From Ceratobasidium sp. AG-K (Eukaryota; Basidiomycota; Agaricomycetes; Cantharellales; Ceratobasidiaceae): a stretch of DNA of 64,000 bases. A model generated the notes under the pieces. It was given only the letters and a program-made list of their open reading frames with translations, did not search any database and was not told the DNA's origin. A program made the position numbers and the translations under genes. This document shows, in pieces, positions 10,303 to 22,877 of the stretch. The first letter of the stretch is position 1, and each line of letters opens with the position of its first letter. The stretch is from assembly GCA_037039685.1 (NCBI GenBank), contig JAWNGF010000008.1:1364001-1428000 (forward strand), read 5' to 3'.

Positions 10303-13300
10303 ATGAAGTTCTCGTCGCCAGCCAACATCGCTCTTGCGACTATCGCATTGTCATCGCCCAACCTCCTCTCGTCGCCGGCCTTGTTCATGCCGCGCCGACC
10401 ATGGAGACGGCCTCCCTCTCTCCCAACCCCGGCACCGGTTATTTAGGAAGTGAGTGCTTTCCTGATGCTTACGTTTTCATCACTAATTTGCCTATTGCAG
10501 ACTCGGCTCATCTCTCGTCGACCGAGTCTCCTGTTTTGCAGGCCGCAGGTGCGATCGCTGGTACTCCTCCTGCGAGGAAGATAGCAGGCCGGCGTCGCTC
10601 ATTGAGTACGCATTGTGTCTTCCCTGACTGTGCTGTTGCTAACTGGCTATCAGGGCGCGCCAACTTGGCCAAGAACCCGTCCAAGGGGGATTTGAATCGC
10701 TTCGAGGCCGCCAATGGCGATGCGTTGGGTCTCGGTGTCAAAGTCAGTACCTATAATTTAGCTCAGGTATTGTTTACTAATGCACTATCTAGCACTACGA
10801 CGCCCTGGGCCTCGAGGTTCCCGGAACGAGTCAACGTGTGGCTATGCCCAGTAGCTCTGGACTTGGTCACGTACCGGTCCCGACTACTGCCAGCGAGCAT
10901 TGGGTCCAGCCGAACGATATACTAGGGATGATTCCTCGCCCAGGTTCGGCCATGCCTACCGTACCTGGTATTATCCCCTTGTCCGCGCCCGGTGCCTCGG
11001 CTCCAAAGCCAGCAGATGTGGTCCAAGGCGTGCAAGGCCCTGCCCAGACGATCACCACGCCAACTTTGAACTCGATGTCCGGGCATCTACCCGACTTCGA
11101 GCCCAACCTTAGAGTCCCCCGGGACCTACTCCCTGAGCGCTTGGTTGGGAAACTGCTGAACATTGCCTCTCAACACGATCTTCCTTCCGTGGTCAATCCG
11201 AACGGGGCTCCGGTATTGGAGAAGGTCATCTCTGCGTTGCCTGAACTCCCTGCCCCTGCGCTCGTGGTGGTGTCCGCTGCCAAGGGCGCGATTATTCCGG
11301 CTCGTCCTCGTGCTGTATTGGATAGTCCGGTGCCCCTGGATCCCCTCCCCACACTAGCTACGCCCCTGCCGGCCGCTGGAGGCCAACTGCTCAACACAGG
11401 ATTGCTCGCCCCGCCCAACTCGCCCATTCTGGGAGCCAACGGAGTCCTACAAAGCGTCGGCCCGATGGGATCTATCCCAGTCGTCGATCAGTTGGGCTCT
11501 CTTCCATACCTAGAACCTACCGTAGTCGACGCGCTTCTGCCGCCGGCAGCGATCCCAGCTCTTCCAACCGGGACGGTGGTTCCGGAGGCGAGCGAGCTCT
11601 CGGTTCCTGGTGCAAACGGGCTTCCAGCGATCCCAGGCGTGAACAATTTGCCGACGATTCCCAGTGGCGGTGGCCTTCCGGCAATTCCTGGCAAGAACAG
11701 TCTCCCCGCGGTTCCCGGCGCAATTGGCCTCCCCTTGGTCTCCGGTGCTACAGGAGTTACCAATGACCTTTTGGCATCGACCGTGCCCAGCGTCGGTCTG
11801 CCCATCCCTGGTGTCGCCGTTCCGGATGTCTCTGGCTTGCCGGTGAATACCAATTTCGAAACCGGCCTGCCTGTGATCAACAGTCTTCCCATCTCGGCCT
11901 CGACCGGTATGTACGAATTAAATTATCTCAAGTTCTCGGAAACTCATATGGGATTCTAGGATCCGTACCCGCTCCAACCGTGCCTAGCGGAATACCCATT
12001 GACCCACTCAAGATGGTGCCGACATCGGTCGCTCCTCGTCCTGGCGCCTCGGGAATTCCGAACCCACTCTCGCTTGACTCTCACCTAGTTGTGCCCCCCG
12101 GACATGGTCCCATCGAGGACATTGGCGAGGATGCGGAAGCACGTGTGCCTGTGACCAAGCGCGCCGTAGCAGAACCCACGTTGCCCACCGTCGTAGTCAC
12201 CGACGTCGACGCCGAGAAACAACTCCAGTCGAAGCCCGAGCAGCCCGAACCTACCACCGAGCGAGGAAATGCGACCAATGAACTCCCAGTTGGCGCAGAG
12301 GCCGAGGAATCCCCCGTGAAACTCCCCGGATTCAGGTACCAAATTGGAGACTGGGACGGTGACGAGTATGACGATCTCAACGAGGATATCCCCCGTGACA
12401 CGGTCAATACCGGGCAGGAGGAGAAGGAAGCGCAGACATCTAGCTCCGCAGGGTTCGCAGGTTCGACCACACCGACAATGACCCCAACTCGTACTATGAT
12501 GGCCGTGGTGGATGCGACTGAAACTGCAGTGGTGGCGACTAAGGATCTGTTGGCGGTGGCTGGAGACCCGCAAGCCGCCACTCGGACCGACCGCGAAGCC
12601 CCGGTGCCGGTGTCGGTCACACCCTTGCCTACTCGGATGCGAACGACAAAGGATGCGAAGCCGACGACGGCCACGTATCGGTGGGGTACCGGGCCGCAGC
12701 GGCGCGCTTGGATGTCGAGGAGGCGCTTGGGCTTGGCTTCTCCAAGTCTCGCGGATGAGGCTGGACCGCTCCCCGCAGATGCAACTGGAATCCCCACAGT
12801 TGTGACCCAGTCTCTTCCTACATTCGAGACTGGAGCACTTGCCACTGCCACTCCAGCTGTGGGTACCCCCCTCAGCGCCGCGCGCCCAGTCTCCCAAGTC
12901 GCACAACTTGCCACCGAGTCTATTCCTGTCCCCACGTCTAATTTCGGAAGCCCAGCGTTGGCGCTCTTGTCACCTCCATCGGGAAGTCCCGCGCTCTCGG
13001 CAATTCAACAGGGAAGTTTTGTACTTGAATCGGGTAGTTTACTCCCCACACCATTGGTGTACCTTCCTCGTTCGGCAAGTTTGGTGACGTTACGATCGGT
13101 CAGTATGGTGTCGATCGTGACTTCGTCGCCTAGCGAACCTTTGGATACGGCTACGGCTATCTCTGTACCAGTGGAAACCGCAAGTGCGACGACAAGCGAG
13201 ATTGGTACCCAGGTGGCCCCGTCCCAGACTTGGAGTGTGCGCCCAACCCAGACCTCGTACGTGGTTCCGACCCAGGCGGCGCTCCACCGTTCGAGCCCTG

Positions 13301-13743
13301 GCCACCAGGCGAATCCGACCGGTCTCGGCTCCAGTCTCTCGTTCGATTCCATCTCGAGCGGTTCCGACGCGAGCACCGGTCCGACGGCGATCGTCTTGAG
13401 CAAACCTACGACCAGCCAATCGACCTTGCCACCCGAAACACACGCGACAGGAACCCCCCTGAGCAGAGTTAATGAACGATCCCATACTCTCTCAGGACCA
13501 TCGAGGTTGAGGACACTAATGAGATCCGTGGTTACGCCGACAAGCTCTGTGGCAATTACAGACAAGGATTCAGATACCCCGACGAGCACTGGGAGCGTAC
13601 CCTCGCCTACTGGATCTGGCACGGGCACGCACGCTGCTTCCTCAGATATGGGAGCCACGAGGTCCATATTCCGATTGAGAGTGCCTAGTGCGGTCACGTC
13701 GACGGTTCGGCCCGTGGTGACCGGACGCAAGAGCAGGTCATGA
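10303..13743 (+). CDS. Long secreted Pro/Gly/Ser-rich protein with LPxIPG repeats
   Basis: No domain is recognised. The start MKFSSPANIALATIALSS is signal-peptide-like and is followed, in another frame, by VAGLVHAAPTMETASLSP, so the signal region is broken by an apparent two-base CT insertion near 10366-10373. Downstream exons join well through four short GT-AG introns (about 10449-10500, 10605-10653, 10744-10792, 11907-11959). The middle has irregular tandem units of the form LPxIPG / LPAVPG (about 11620-11760), then an acidic segment (about 12340-12440) and a Ser/Thr/Pro-rich C-terminus ending in GRKSRS. Basic pairs such as GRRR and TKR could be Kex2-type processing sites. The total is about 1,080 residues. 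A cell-wall or extracellular matrix role is a guess from composition. The MITE and a TATA box lie just upstream. Confidence 0.6.
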
Positions 13744-13995
13744 GTGGTGTGTAGAACAAGATGTATGCATAGAATGGATTGGACATGGACTGAGCACGGA
13801 CTTTATTGTACTAGTAGTAGATGCGAATAGACGTGTGTAAGCTACCAAGCTTTTGGTTCTAAATTTGTCCCGGAGATGGGACCCAAGAAGGCTGGACGGG
13901 GGAAGACGCGGGGAATCTTCGGTGGAGAGGTGAGGTAAGCTGTCGAGGAAGTGATATTTAAGCGCTAGGATGTGGGGCTCCGGTCAGCATCGACC

Positions 13996-15928
13996 ATGGC
14001 TCCCCCCGTCGCTGCTGCCTCTGGCGCTGCTACTCTCGACCAGTCTCTGCTCTTCAAGGGCCGCTGGTGGCAGCACTCGCATATTCTTTCTCTGAATCTG
14101 CTTTTGCTAGTCCCTCTGGTCACTTCGTACGCCAATGGATTCGGTGAGTCTAAGCGCAGAAAAAACGATCGGCTCTGATTTTCCTCGCAGATGGCAGTAT
14201 GATGAACGGTCTCCAGTCCGTCCAGCAGTGGAAGGAATACTTTGGATACCCAGACTCCAAGGATCTTGGCTTGTTCAACGCCATCCAGTCCATCGGGTGA
14301 GTTGGAGCTGTCAACATGCGAAGTTTCATCTCATGTCGGTTGCAGGGCTTTGGCTGCCACACCTTTCGCACCATACGTTGCCGACATCTTCGGACGCAAA
14401 GTTGGCATTCTCTTTGGCAGCGCCTTGGTTCTTATTGCCGCTGTTCTCCAAACTGCCACTCAGAACCTCGGCATGTTCGTCGGATCGCGTTTCCTCATCG
14501 GTTTCGGGACAACCTTCGTAAGTCTCTTTGCTATCCCCACACTTCCTGGGTTGACATCGGTGACAGGCCCAAATGGCTTCCCCTCTTCTCGTCTCCGAAG
14601 TTGCCTACCCCACCCACCGTGCTCCCCTCACCTCGCTCTACAACTCGCTCTGGTTCTCTGGCAGTATCGTTGCTGCATGGTCGACTTTCGGTACTTTCCG
14701 CATTGCCAACAACTGGTCCTGGCGCATCCCGTCTGCCCTCCAGGGTCTCTCCTCGGTTATCCAGTTCCTGTTCATCTGGTTCTTGCCCGAGAGCCCTCGT
14801 TGGCTGATCTCCAAGGGCCGCGATGAGGAGGCCCGCCGTGTCTTGGTCAAATGGCACGCCGGTGGACGCGAGGACGACCCACTCGTCGCATTCGAGTACA
14901 ACGAAATCAAGGAGGCGTTGACCCTCGAGAGCGAGGCTGCCCAGATCAGCTGGCTCGATCTGTTCAGGACCCCAGGCAACAGGAGGCGTATGCGCATCAT
15001 TTTGTAAGTTTCAGCCCTCCGCAGCCTGATCGGATTCTGACCGTTTGGGTTTCGTGCAGGGCTATCGCTGTCTTTTCGCAATGGTCTGGCAACGGTTTGA
15101 TTTCGTACTACCTCGAGCGTGTCTTGAACGGCATTGGCATCACCAAGGCTGACGACCAGACCCTCATCAACGGTGTTATTGCCATCTACAACTGTGAGTG
15201 CAATTACAATGTGACAGGTGCAGGGACTAATGCATAATCCAGTCGCCATTGCCATCACCGCGTCCATGCTTGTCGAGCGTGCCGGTCGTCGCCGCCTCTT
15301 CCTCATCTCCAACGCAGGAATGCTCGTCGGCTATGCTCTCCTCACCGCCTGCTCCGCTACTTTCGCCAAGACTGCCAACAAGCACGCCGGCCACGGTGTC
15401 CTTGCGTTCATCTTCGTCTTCAACGGCTTCTACGCGATCGCTTATACTCCTCTCCTCGTTTCGTACACGGTTGAGATCCTCCCATTCTTCCTCCGTGCCA
15501 AGGGTCTCGCACTGATGAACCTGGGTGTCTTGGCGGCCATCATCTTCAACCAGTACACCAACCCCATCGCTTTGGATGCGTTGCAGTGGAAGTGTGAGTA
15601 CACTCTATCTTTAGATCCCGCTCTGTACTGATGGTCTGTCAGACTACCTCGTCTACACCATCTGGCTCATGTTCGAGCTCGGCTACATCTACTTGTTCGC
15701 TGTTGAGACCAAAGGACGCTCGCTCGAAGAGACCGCCGCGTTGTTCGACGGTGAAGAAGCCCTGAAGGAGCTCGAGCACCGTACCAAGGCTGACCTCGTT
15801 GAGGGTGCCCATGCCGAAAAGGCGAGCGGAAGCTTGGACCATGTGTAAGTGCCCCTGCTCTGGTCGTCGAGCCTTTACTGACTGGTCTGTGCAGTGAGTC
15901 GTACAAGCCTAATGAGCTTCACAAGTAA
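13996..15928 (+). CDS. MFS sugar transporter (fungal lactose permease/hexose transporter-like)
   Basis: A 12-helix major facilitator of the sugar porter family, expected in the plasma membrane. The start at MAPPVAAASGAATLDQS gives a usual short cytosolic N-terminus. Seen in order: YANGFDGSMMNGLQS after the first helix, the loop 2-3 signature VADIFGRKVGILFGS, the helix 5 motif LVSEVAYPTHRAPLTS, PESPRWLISKGRDEEARRVL in the central loop, SQWSGNGLISYYLERVL in helix 7, VERAGRRRLFLISNAG in the second-half loop, and FAVETKGRSLEETAALFDG at the C-terminus, ending in NELHK. Exons are joined by about six short introns. The SGNGLISYYL motif is shared with fungal lactose permease and glucoside transporters, but the substrate cannot be fixed. 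A short final exon after about 15894 is needed for the C-terminus. Confidence 0.93.
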
Positions 15929-16215
15929 ATGACTGTTCGGATCTTTTGGGAATTATGAATTTCTTTGTATTTCTTGTTTAGGTGTTTGGGTGGAATACCA
16001 TTCTTTGTTTTGCCACGAGGCTTGTGTGGGGTGATCTTGATGGCAAAATTTGTGTGCAGATCTGATGGTGCTGCTTAAAAATGAGGGTCAATGTGACGCG
16101 AGGCAGGTGTGCCACAGCATCGCCACTCGGTACCGAACAAATCACTGCCGCTCATGCCGTCATCAAACGTGTGCGTATATAACCCTGCACCACCTGTCGC
16201 TCAACCACCCACACC

Positions 16216-16763
16216 ATGCCTCCTCCATCCAATTCACCCGCTCTACACCTTCAAATTCTCCCCCCTCCGTTCAGAGTATTTAAATTCTCACCTGCAGCGC
16301 CATTCCCACTCGCCTTACTCGGAATCCTCCAAAAGCCCATCGTTGGGGGAGAATTCATTTCCATCACTCGAAATGGGGGCGAGGTCTCTGTCGTCACCGA
16401 CCACGTGTTTCAACCGACCGACTTGCGTGAGATCGAAGTCGAGGAGGGCGGGTTATGGAGGTGTATCAAGGTCCAAGGGCCGATGGAGCATAGTGCGTTT
16501 CTTCCATTCGACTGGGGCAGGGTCTGATGGGCTCGAGCAGGTTTGACTGGCATCATGGCTGCGTTGACTGCTCCGTTGAGAGACGCTCAAGTTCCGATTT
16601 TTGCGCTTTCGACGTGGTGGGCCTTTCGTGTTTGTATGCTTTGTTGCGGTGGCTAATGAACTATAGGGATACGGACTGGTTGCTCGTTGGGGAGGGTGTA
16701 TTGCTCAAGGCGCGGGACGCATTGAACGCTGATGGGTGGAAGTTTGTAGAGTTGAAGGAGTGA
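16216..16763 (+). CDS. ACT-domain (CASTOR-like) amino-acid-binding protein
   Basis: Three exons encode a protein of about 130 residues. Exon 1 has FISITRNGGEVSVVTDH and GLWRCIKVQGPMEH; after a GT-AG intron exon 2 reads LTGIMAALTAPLRDAQVPIF; after a third donor the sequence closes with TDWLLVGEGVLLKARDAL, GWKFVELKE and the stop. The LTGIMAALTxPLxxAxVPIFALSTxxTDWLLV pattern is the CASTOR/GATS-type ACT domain that in animals senses arginine for TORC1; many fungi carry small homologues of unknown role. The upstream end MPPPSNSPALHLQIL is plausible but not confirmed by motif. Confidence 0.78.
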
Positions 16764-17795
16764 AGTTTGATGCCAAGCGCGGAATCTAGGTGTATGCGTT
16801 CCTAAGCGCACGAGTGTAAATGCCACCCAGGTTCGGAAACAGGAAAAGGGAGGCTCGGGCCAGGAGGAGCTTGGATCAAGTGAAAATATGAGGGAAATAT
16901 CAAACGAGAACTGGTCGACAAGTTGTATTGTATTCTAGGAATGGAAATCAGTCCAAGTTCGGTGCTCGATACATGAAGTCTCAGAAAGCACATACTATTG
17001 CAGGTTCCCTAATGAAGTAAGGCTCGTATGTTTGTGCAACCTGGGTGTTTTGACTGCATGTATGCAAGTCGTACTCTGGAATGCCCGAGTCAAGTTATTG
17101 GGTTTCAGCCTGAAGTAAACCATGCTAGGCGCGGACGGCGTGACTTTGTGCGTACTTGGCAGATCTAAATCAAAATTGAATTGTAGCGCCGCTCGCTGTG
17201 ACTGATATGAAAGCGTGTTTTACTTCATGATTGAACCTCTTCGTATACGCACAGGTAAATGTACTTTTGTACTAATGATGATCGTTAGCGCGCGTTGGTT
17301 CGGAATTCTGGGCTGCTCAGGTGGTATACTGGCTGGGTTCCGTGATCGTCAACTCAGCAAAACTTCCCGTGGATGCACAGGGAGGATAGTTACCGTGGGA
17401 ACAAAAACTAAGCGTCAATTCGTTTGCCATACAAGAGCGACCCAGGGTGGTGTACCATGCATCACGCCCAAGATTTACTAATTTGGATCCTCATGTGGCG
17501 TGATCCGCTCAGAGTTTGTACCAAGCTCTGGGGCCCGACTCTTGTCTCTCTCATGCAACAATTTACTCGTCTCTGTTATAAAGTGCACCTCTGAGTCCGC
17601 TAGGAGCCCCCGTAGCCTCGGTGTAGGCATAAGCGCCTACCCGGTATAACATAACATCGGCGCTGACATAAGTTATTAACCCCTATTCGGAAGTTCTCTT
17701 TTTGACGACGATAGAGTGACCGGTGGGTGCTCCAGAAACACGAGGCCCACTACGCCAAATGGGTGAGTCCACTCCTATGAGATTTCGTACAAATA
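16764..17795. other. Intergenic, nothing recognised
   Basis: About one kilobase between the ACT gene and the Rho GEF. Small open frames here show no motif. It should include the Rho GEF promoter. Confidence 0.4.
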
Positions 17796-20700
17796 ATGAC
17801 TGTAGTAGAGCGGCCACAGTTCCCGGCTCTCAGCACGACCCGGTCGAACACGCCGTCTTCGTCATACATTGCGAATTTGCCACCCGATTCCCCTCTTCAC
17901 CCGCGCTCCTCATCTCCCGCTCCTGGAGCTGGGCGACTACCCAGCACTCCGACTTCTTCTCGTCCGGCCTCTCAGCTACGAACTCGCGATTCGCGACCAC
18001 CGTACCTCCCATTTCGTAGAATCTCGTTACCTTCCGTCCCCGGATACGCCCAGAAACGAGACAGTATAGCCAGCATATTTAGCGTCGACTCGGTTCAAGA
18101 ACAGCATGACGAGGACCAAGGCTCAAAGGAAGTAGGGGTGGTGAGCGCCAGTCTGCCAACCGAGTCAAGCATGCCTGATATGGGCCACACTGCTCCCCTA
18201 GGGCCATTGCCCCCGCCTCCGCCCATCCCTGCTTCTAGAACCCCTCTGAGTTCCTCTCCGTCCCGCCGAGTCGTTATCATCGCGCCTCCTTCTACGGCTT
18301 CTGGCGCGCCAAGCACACCGAGTCGAGTTCGACCAAGACCGTTGTCAACACAAAGCCTGGCCCGGGCGTCTAATCGTAGTCCTGTTCGCTTGTCGATCCA
18401 AAGTCCAGGAAAACTCGGAAAGACCCGTCGACGCTCGATTACAACGCGAATATTGCCAGACGAAAAGGAAAAGGAACGAGAGGAGAAACGTTGGAAAGTC
18501 GCCAAGGAGTTGCTGGACACTGAACAGTCGTACGTTGATGGCCTGGACCTGGTCTACAATGTAAGTGTCCTTGGTTCTACTCTATTGACCTATTGACTGA
18601 TAATCAAGGATAGCATTTTCTTGCGCCCTTGATTGAATCGTTGGCGACCCCAGTTCCTCTGGTCACCCCCTCCGACCTAAGTCTCATTTTCCCCGGTTTT
18701 ATCGACATTTTGAACTTCAGTCGGTCCTTTCTCGGGGAACTTCGTCTGGTTCTTAATCCTACAACTCGTGAGAGCTCAACGTCCATACCTATCTCGTCAT
18801 CGGCATCGACTGGGCCAATTCCTATACCCTCATCGGTGTCGAGTGGTCGCATTACGATACCGTCATCAACGTCACTAGGTCGCCAGAGTGCCCTAAACCG
18901 GGAAGGAACAAGCGGGTCAGGTGCTGAACCGGGCACATCTGCAGATTCAAACTCTCGGCTTCGACTTCGGCTTACCTCTGATTCTCAAGCCTCTCTGCAT
19001 TCCCACGTCTATAATGACTTATCGGCATCCGCTATTCAGGAGGCTGTAGAGCCTTCCTCTGCAACCGAACAGGAATCAGAACCGGAGCCAGAACCAGAAC
19101 AAGAGCCAGAACAGGATCCTCAGCCTCTTTTGCCAAACTTGGCGTCTGTACTTGCCCAACACGTACCGTACCTCAAGTTGTACAAGCCGTTTGTGACGGC
19201 ATTTCCTGCGAGCATGGAAAGACTCGCTCGGTTGAGTGGTAAGTTAGCTTTTGTATCCTCGCGGCTGTAGATTGACTGTTCGTCCTCAAATCTATCGAAA
19301 CATGGGTGGTTAATAGCCAACGAATCATTTCGCGTATGGCTGAGAGACAAGGAGCGGGATCCAGCCTGCGGTATGCTTGGCCTGAGGAGTTGGCTATTGA
19401 GTGTTGTGCAACGGTGTCCCAGGTATCTTTTGCTAGTGAAGGTAAATAACACACAATCAGCCCGATGATCAGAAACTGACTTGACCGACTAGGATCTGGT
19501 CAAATACACGGACGAGAATGATGAAGGATATCAAGAGCTGTCTAACGTGCTTGCATTGTTAACTCGGAGTAAGTTTTTTTTTTTTTTATTTTATTTTATT
19601 TTATTTTTTTCTTTCTCTCTTTTGCGTTGAAATTCAGAGGTACTAATACTCGAGCAGTCACCAGCTCTCTAAACACATCTCTGGCCGATCACACTGCCGT
19701 CCTGGCCCTACTAGACCTCCAACGAAATACGACCTCCCTTCCACCCGGCTTTTCTTATGTTGCACCCGGACGCTCTCTCGTTCGACGCGGCCGCCTTCGC
19801 ATGTCAGGTCAGGAGGTTAGTCAGGATGGTGTACGGCGGGAGGTCATGAGACGGGTAGGAGGATGGGAGGATTCGCATGGCGAGCGAGAGTTTTTGCTCT
19901 TTTCGGATTGCGTGGTATGGTTGGAGCGCGAACTCGAGTGGGGATTGGTCAGCGCTGGCGGTGCCGGTGGGTGGTCAGGCGCGCCTGCTGGTGGGCAAAA
20001 GAACGCAGCTGGTGGAGGAATCCGACACAGTGCTGCGGGTATGATTGGTCTAGGCCGCCCTGTCGAGGCTCTGCGGCGTCCTACCATGGGACGGTCAAGG
20101 AGCAAGAGTGAGGCAGAACTCCCAACGCTCAAGAGCCAAGGTTCAGATCTAGGCACTACCCCCGAAAGCCAGCGGGCCGTCTCCGGGTCGAGCAGTGCGT
20201 TTGTGGGTGGGAAGGGTGCAGAGCGGAGGCCGGTTGGCGAGGCAGAACGCAAGCCAGTTCGAGATGCTGAGCGCAAACCAGTTGCAGAGATTCCTCTTCG
20301 AAGACCCCTAGTCAAGCTAGATCACAGCTCGTCAAGCGAGGACAAGTGGCGCTTCCGAGGCCTGGCGAACCTAATGGACGTGGAGGTCGTAATTTCCCCT
20401 CGGAACGCGATGCAAATTGATTTCTTGAGCCCCGAGGGTAGTTTTGCTCTATATGCTTGTAAGTTCCAAATTGAGTTCGATTTCGTACCACTAATGTATA
20501 TTTCTTTAAAGCGTCATCCGACGAGCGTGAAGAGTGGATTAGCGCCATTCGGTCCTCCAAGGCGACGATGCTGGCAGCGTTCAACGTTACCCACCCAGAC
20601 TCAACTCTGACCAGCTCGAGCTCAACGACCCATTTGCGCAGGGTACTCCAAGCGCTACCGTATCCACCAGGAGAGGCAACGATACGAGGGGCACGGAACC

Positions 20701-21847
20701 CTGGGACGGCAAGGAAGAGTATACTAGGCAAGAGCCGAGCACGCGAGCGACACGCGATCGTGATTGAAGACAACGAAGACGCGGACGGTGAAGCATCATC
20801 TCCCGCTACTACTGCGCCGGTTCGAAGTGCTATTCCAAAGCAAAGTAACGAAGAGGCGAGAGGGAAGGAACGCCGTGGTCGGGTCGAGCATTATGTTCCT
20901 GCGATTTGGGTTCCTGATCGCGAATCGTCGGTGTGCATGCGGTGTCAGCTTCCTTTTAATTGGAGGAGGCGAAGGCATCATTGTCGACTTTGTGGAAGGG
21001 TTGTATGCGCCTCGTGCTCATCTAAGGTGTGTAAAATGCGATTTCTATGCTGATTGAGCTAATGAGATTTTGCCTGAAGAACTTTTTCGTAATGGACCCA
21101 GCCAATGCCGAATCCTCCAAGTCACGCAAACCGGAGCGAGCATGCTCATTATGCTACGATGCTGTTTTTCCGGTTATCCACTCCTCGAACGAATCCTTGG
21201 ATAGGGGAGCCAACCGCGGAGGGACCATTATGCCAGTGCGACGTTCTCCTGTGCGGCCACGAACACTGCGCCACCTGGTGTCAACTTCCCCCGTGACCAC
21301 ACCTGCGTTTGAGAGGCCCCCTGTATTTGGGATGTCAACTTCTCCCTCGAATCCCGGTCTGCTGTCTCCGTCCGCTACTGGGTTGCTGGGGACCTCACCC
21401 TCGCGTGGAACTGTCGTGAGCTCCCCCAGCTCGAGATCTGACGCGATGCTGGCGGATACATCCGAGCCCGCGAACATGATAACTAGCTCAACGACCGCAC
21501 GCACCATCACATCGCTCGACAGCCAGCGGACCGTTCAGCCCCAGATATCCATGGCGAGCGACTTGTCTTCGCTCACCTCGACTTCACAGTCCCAGTCTTC
21601 CCGCCCCCAATCGCTCGACATCGGGCGCCGGTTTGCAGCTGCCTCGGCGTTTGTGCATACTGCCGGTGTGACGGCACGATCCAAAGTGATTGGGAAGGGG
21701 AAAAGCAGACGGGTATCGTTGATTTCCGGGCGACCAGGAGGACCTGCTGCCCCTACCACTGAACACAGGAATGAACCGATAGCCACATTGGGGAGGGGAG
21801 CTGCGGCACAACAATTGAACGAACTATTGGGTAGAAGCCCCAAGTGA
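17796..21847 (+). CDS. Rho guanine nucleotide exchange factor with DH, PH and FYVE domains (FGD-like)
   Basis: A large multi-exon gene for a Dbl-type GEF that would activate a Rho/Cdc42 GTPase at phosphoinositide membranes. After a long Ser/Pro-rich N-terminus come the DH domain start [48 protein letters not shown], and the conserved late DH helix [20 protein letters not shown] (split by an intron near 19440). A PH domain follows ([27 protein letters not shown], interrupted by a long low-complexity insert, then [14 protein letters not shown] and EEWISAI). The FYVE finger has [10 protein letters not shown], the ligand-binding [20 protein letters not shown] and, after an intron, [10 protein letters not shown], giving all eight zinc ligands. 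A Ser/Thr-rich tail ends LLGRSPK. Domain order matches FGD1-type GEFs. The DH domain contains an unusual acidic Ser-rich insert (about 18780-19120). Confidence 0.92.
19576..19614 (+). repeat. T-rich low-complexity tract in a Rho GEF intron
   Basis: A run of T interrupted by single A (TTTTATTTTATTTT pattern) lies just after the GTAAGT donor at about 19569 and before the CAG acceptor. It serves as an extended pyrimidine tract or is simple slippage DNA. Confidence 0.7.
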
Positions 21848-22349
21848 TTTCCGTTTGAGTTCATATGGACTTTGATTTGTTCCACCGCTCATACATTACA
21901 TTTTGTTTAATCAGTTAGAATATCAATTTACATTGCATTGTACATGAGGCATATTTCAGGTTTAATTGGCCATCACAGATTAAATTTGTGGTTTGTGTGA
22001 GACATCCAAGTGGTATCCCTGAACGAATTTCATGGCTATTCCAAGCCCATCCAACTTCGAAGCAGGAGACTAGCCATGCACGAAATAGCCTATATGCGGT
22101 TTTGAGAACAAGTGTAGAGAGGGCAGGACATACTTCTTTGTCCGAATTGAGAGCTCAGTCGTGCTATATCGGATCATGCAGCCGCATAGCTAGCCCGTTC
22201 CGGGCTCCGGGTATGAATACCAGTCTTGCTTATTATTCCTGGATTTCTGCGTGTATCGAGGCGATTCGGGGTGTGTGTCTTTCGTACCGTTGACATACGA
22301 GATACTGGGCTAGCGAACCTGCGAACTTATTGAGGCAGTTTTTTTTTTT
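21848..22349. other. Intergenic, nothing recognised
   Basis: This stretch follows the Rho GEF stop and presumably carries its terminator. The one open frame on the plus strand has no recognised motif. A T-rich tract at 22340-22350 precedes an acceptor-like CAG. Confidence 0.35.
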
Positions 22350-22872
22350 TATCACTCAACCAGAGGCCCTCAGAGAAGGGCCAGGTCTACAGGAATGAGG
22401 AGGGGCAAATCAAACTCGTACCTTGGTTCAGGCCCGGCGATGTGGTCGAGCAGCTGATCCGTGAGCCCCAGGGTGGACCGTCGGCCGATAGCCTACACTT
22501 ACACGGTAGGTGAACCCACTAGCGGAACAACGAACGCCAACGATAAATTCTTCGGCGTATACTCTGGAGCTTTGCTACAGGGCTGGAGACTGGGATCGTA
22601 AGCGTAAATTGATGATGATATCGAATGGGACATCCGACCCTCACTATCCTTTTTTGTTGCACCCTGAAATCAAACAGTCGGCCACTCAGCATACTTGTCA
22701 TACTTACCAGCTTTTTACTAATTAAGCGAAGGAAGTGTATGTGAAGGCTGAGGGCTGGACGCAGACCATATCGCCTCACACGCCGGCCATGTGCATGCCT
22801 CGCGTAGTTAACGTCCTTGCCAGCAACGGGCGTAATCTTGCTTCGCCTATCCCGCATTGGGGCTGGTTATAG
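22350..22872 (+). pseudogene. Unrecognised exon remnants of a gene
   Basis: Three protein-like pieces on the plus strand look like the 3' exons of one gene: EKGQVYRNEEGQIKLVPWF continuing RPGDVVEQLIREPQGGP (about 22373-22500), FFGVYSGALLQGWRLGS ending at a GTAAGC donor (about 22550-22600), and EVYVKAEGWTQTISPHTPAM through PIPHWGWL and a stop at 22870. The first two cannot be joined without a stop or an impossibly short intron, and no start was found, so this is called a relic. The protein family was not recognised. Confidence 0.35.
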
Positions 22873-22877
22873 CCTAT

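Noticed and set aside
12480..12770. Alternative plus-strand frame in the secreted-protein gene that looks protein-like
   Set aside because: The alternative frame contains two in-frame stops, while the chosen frame is open through the whole exon; biased composition explains both.
12081..12935. Long minus-strand open frames antisense to the secreted-protein gene
   Set aside because: Both extra frames are open because of the GC-rich, low-complexity coding sequence on the plus strand; they have no motif and no splice support.
13005..13730. Minus-strand open frame of 241 codons
   Set aside because: Antisense shadow of the Ser/Thr-rich C-terminus of the secreted protein.
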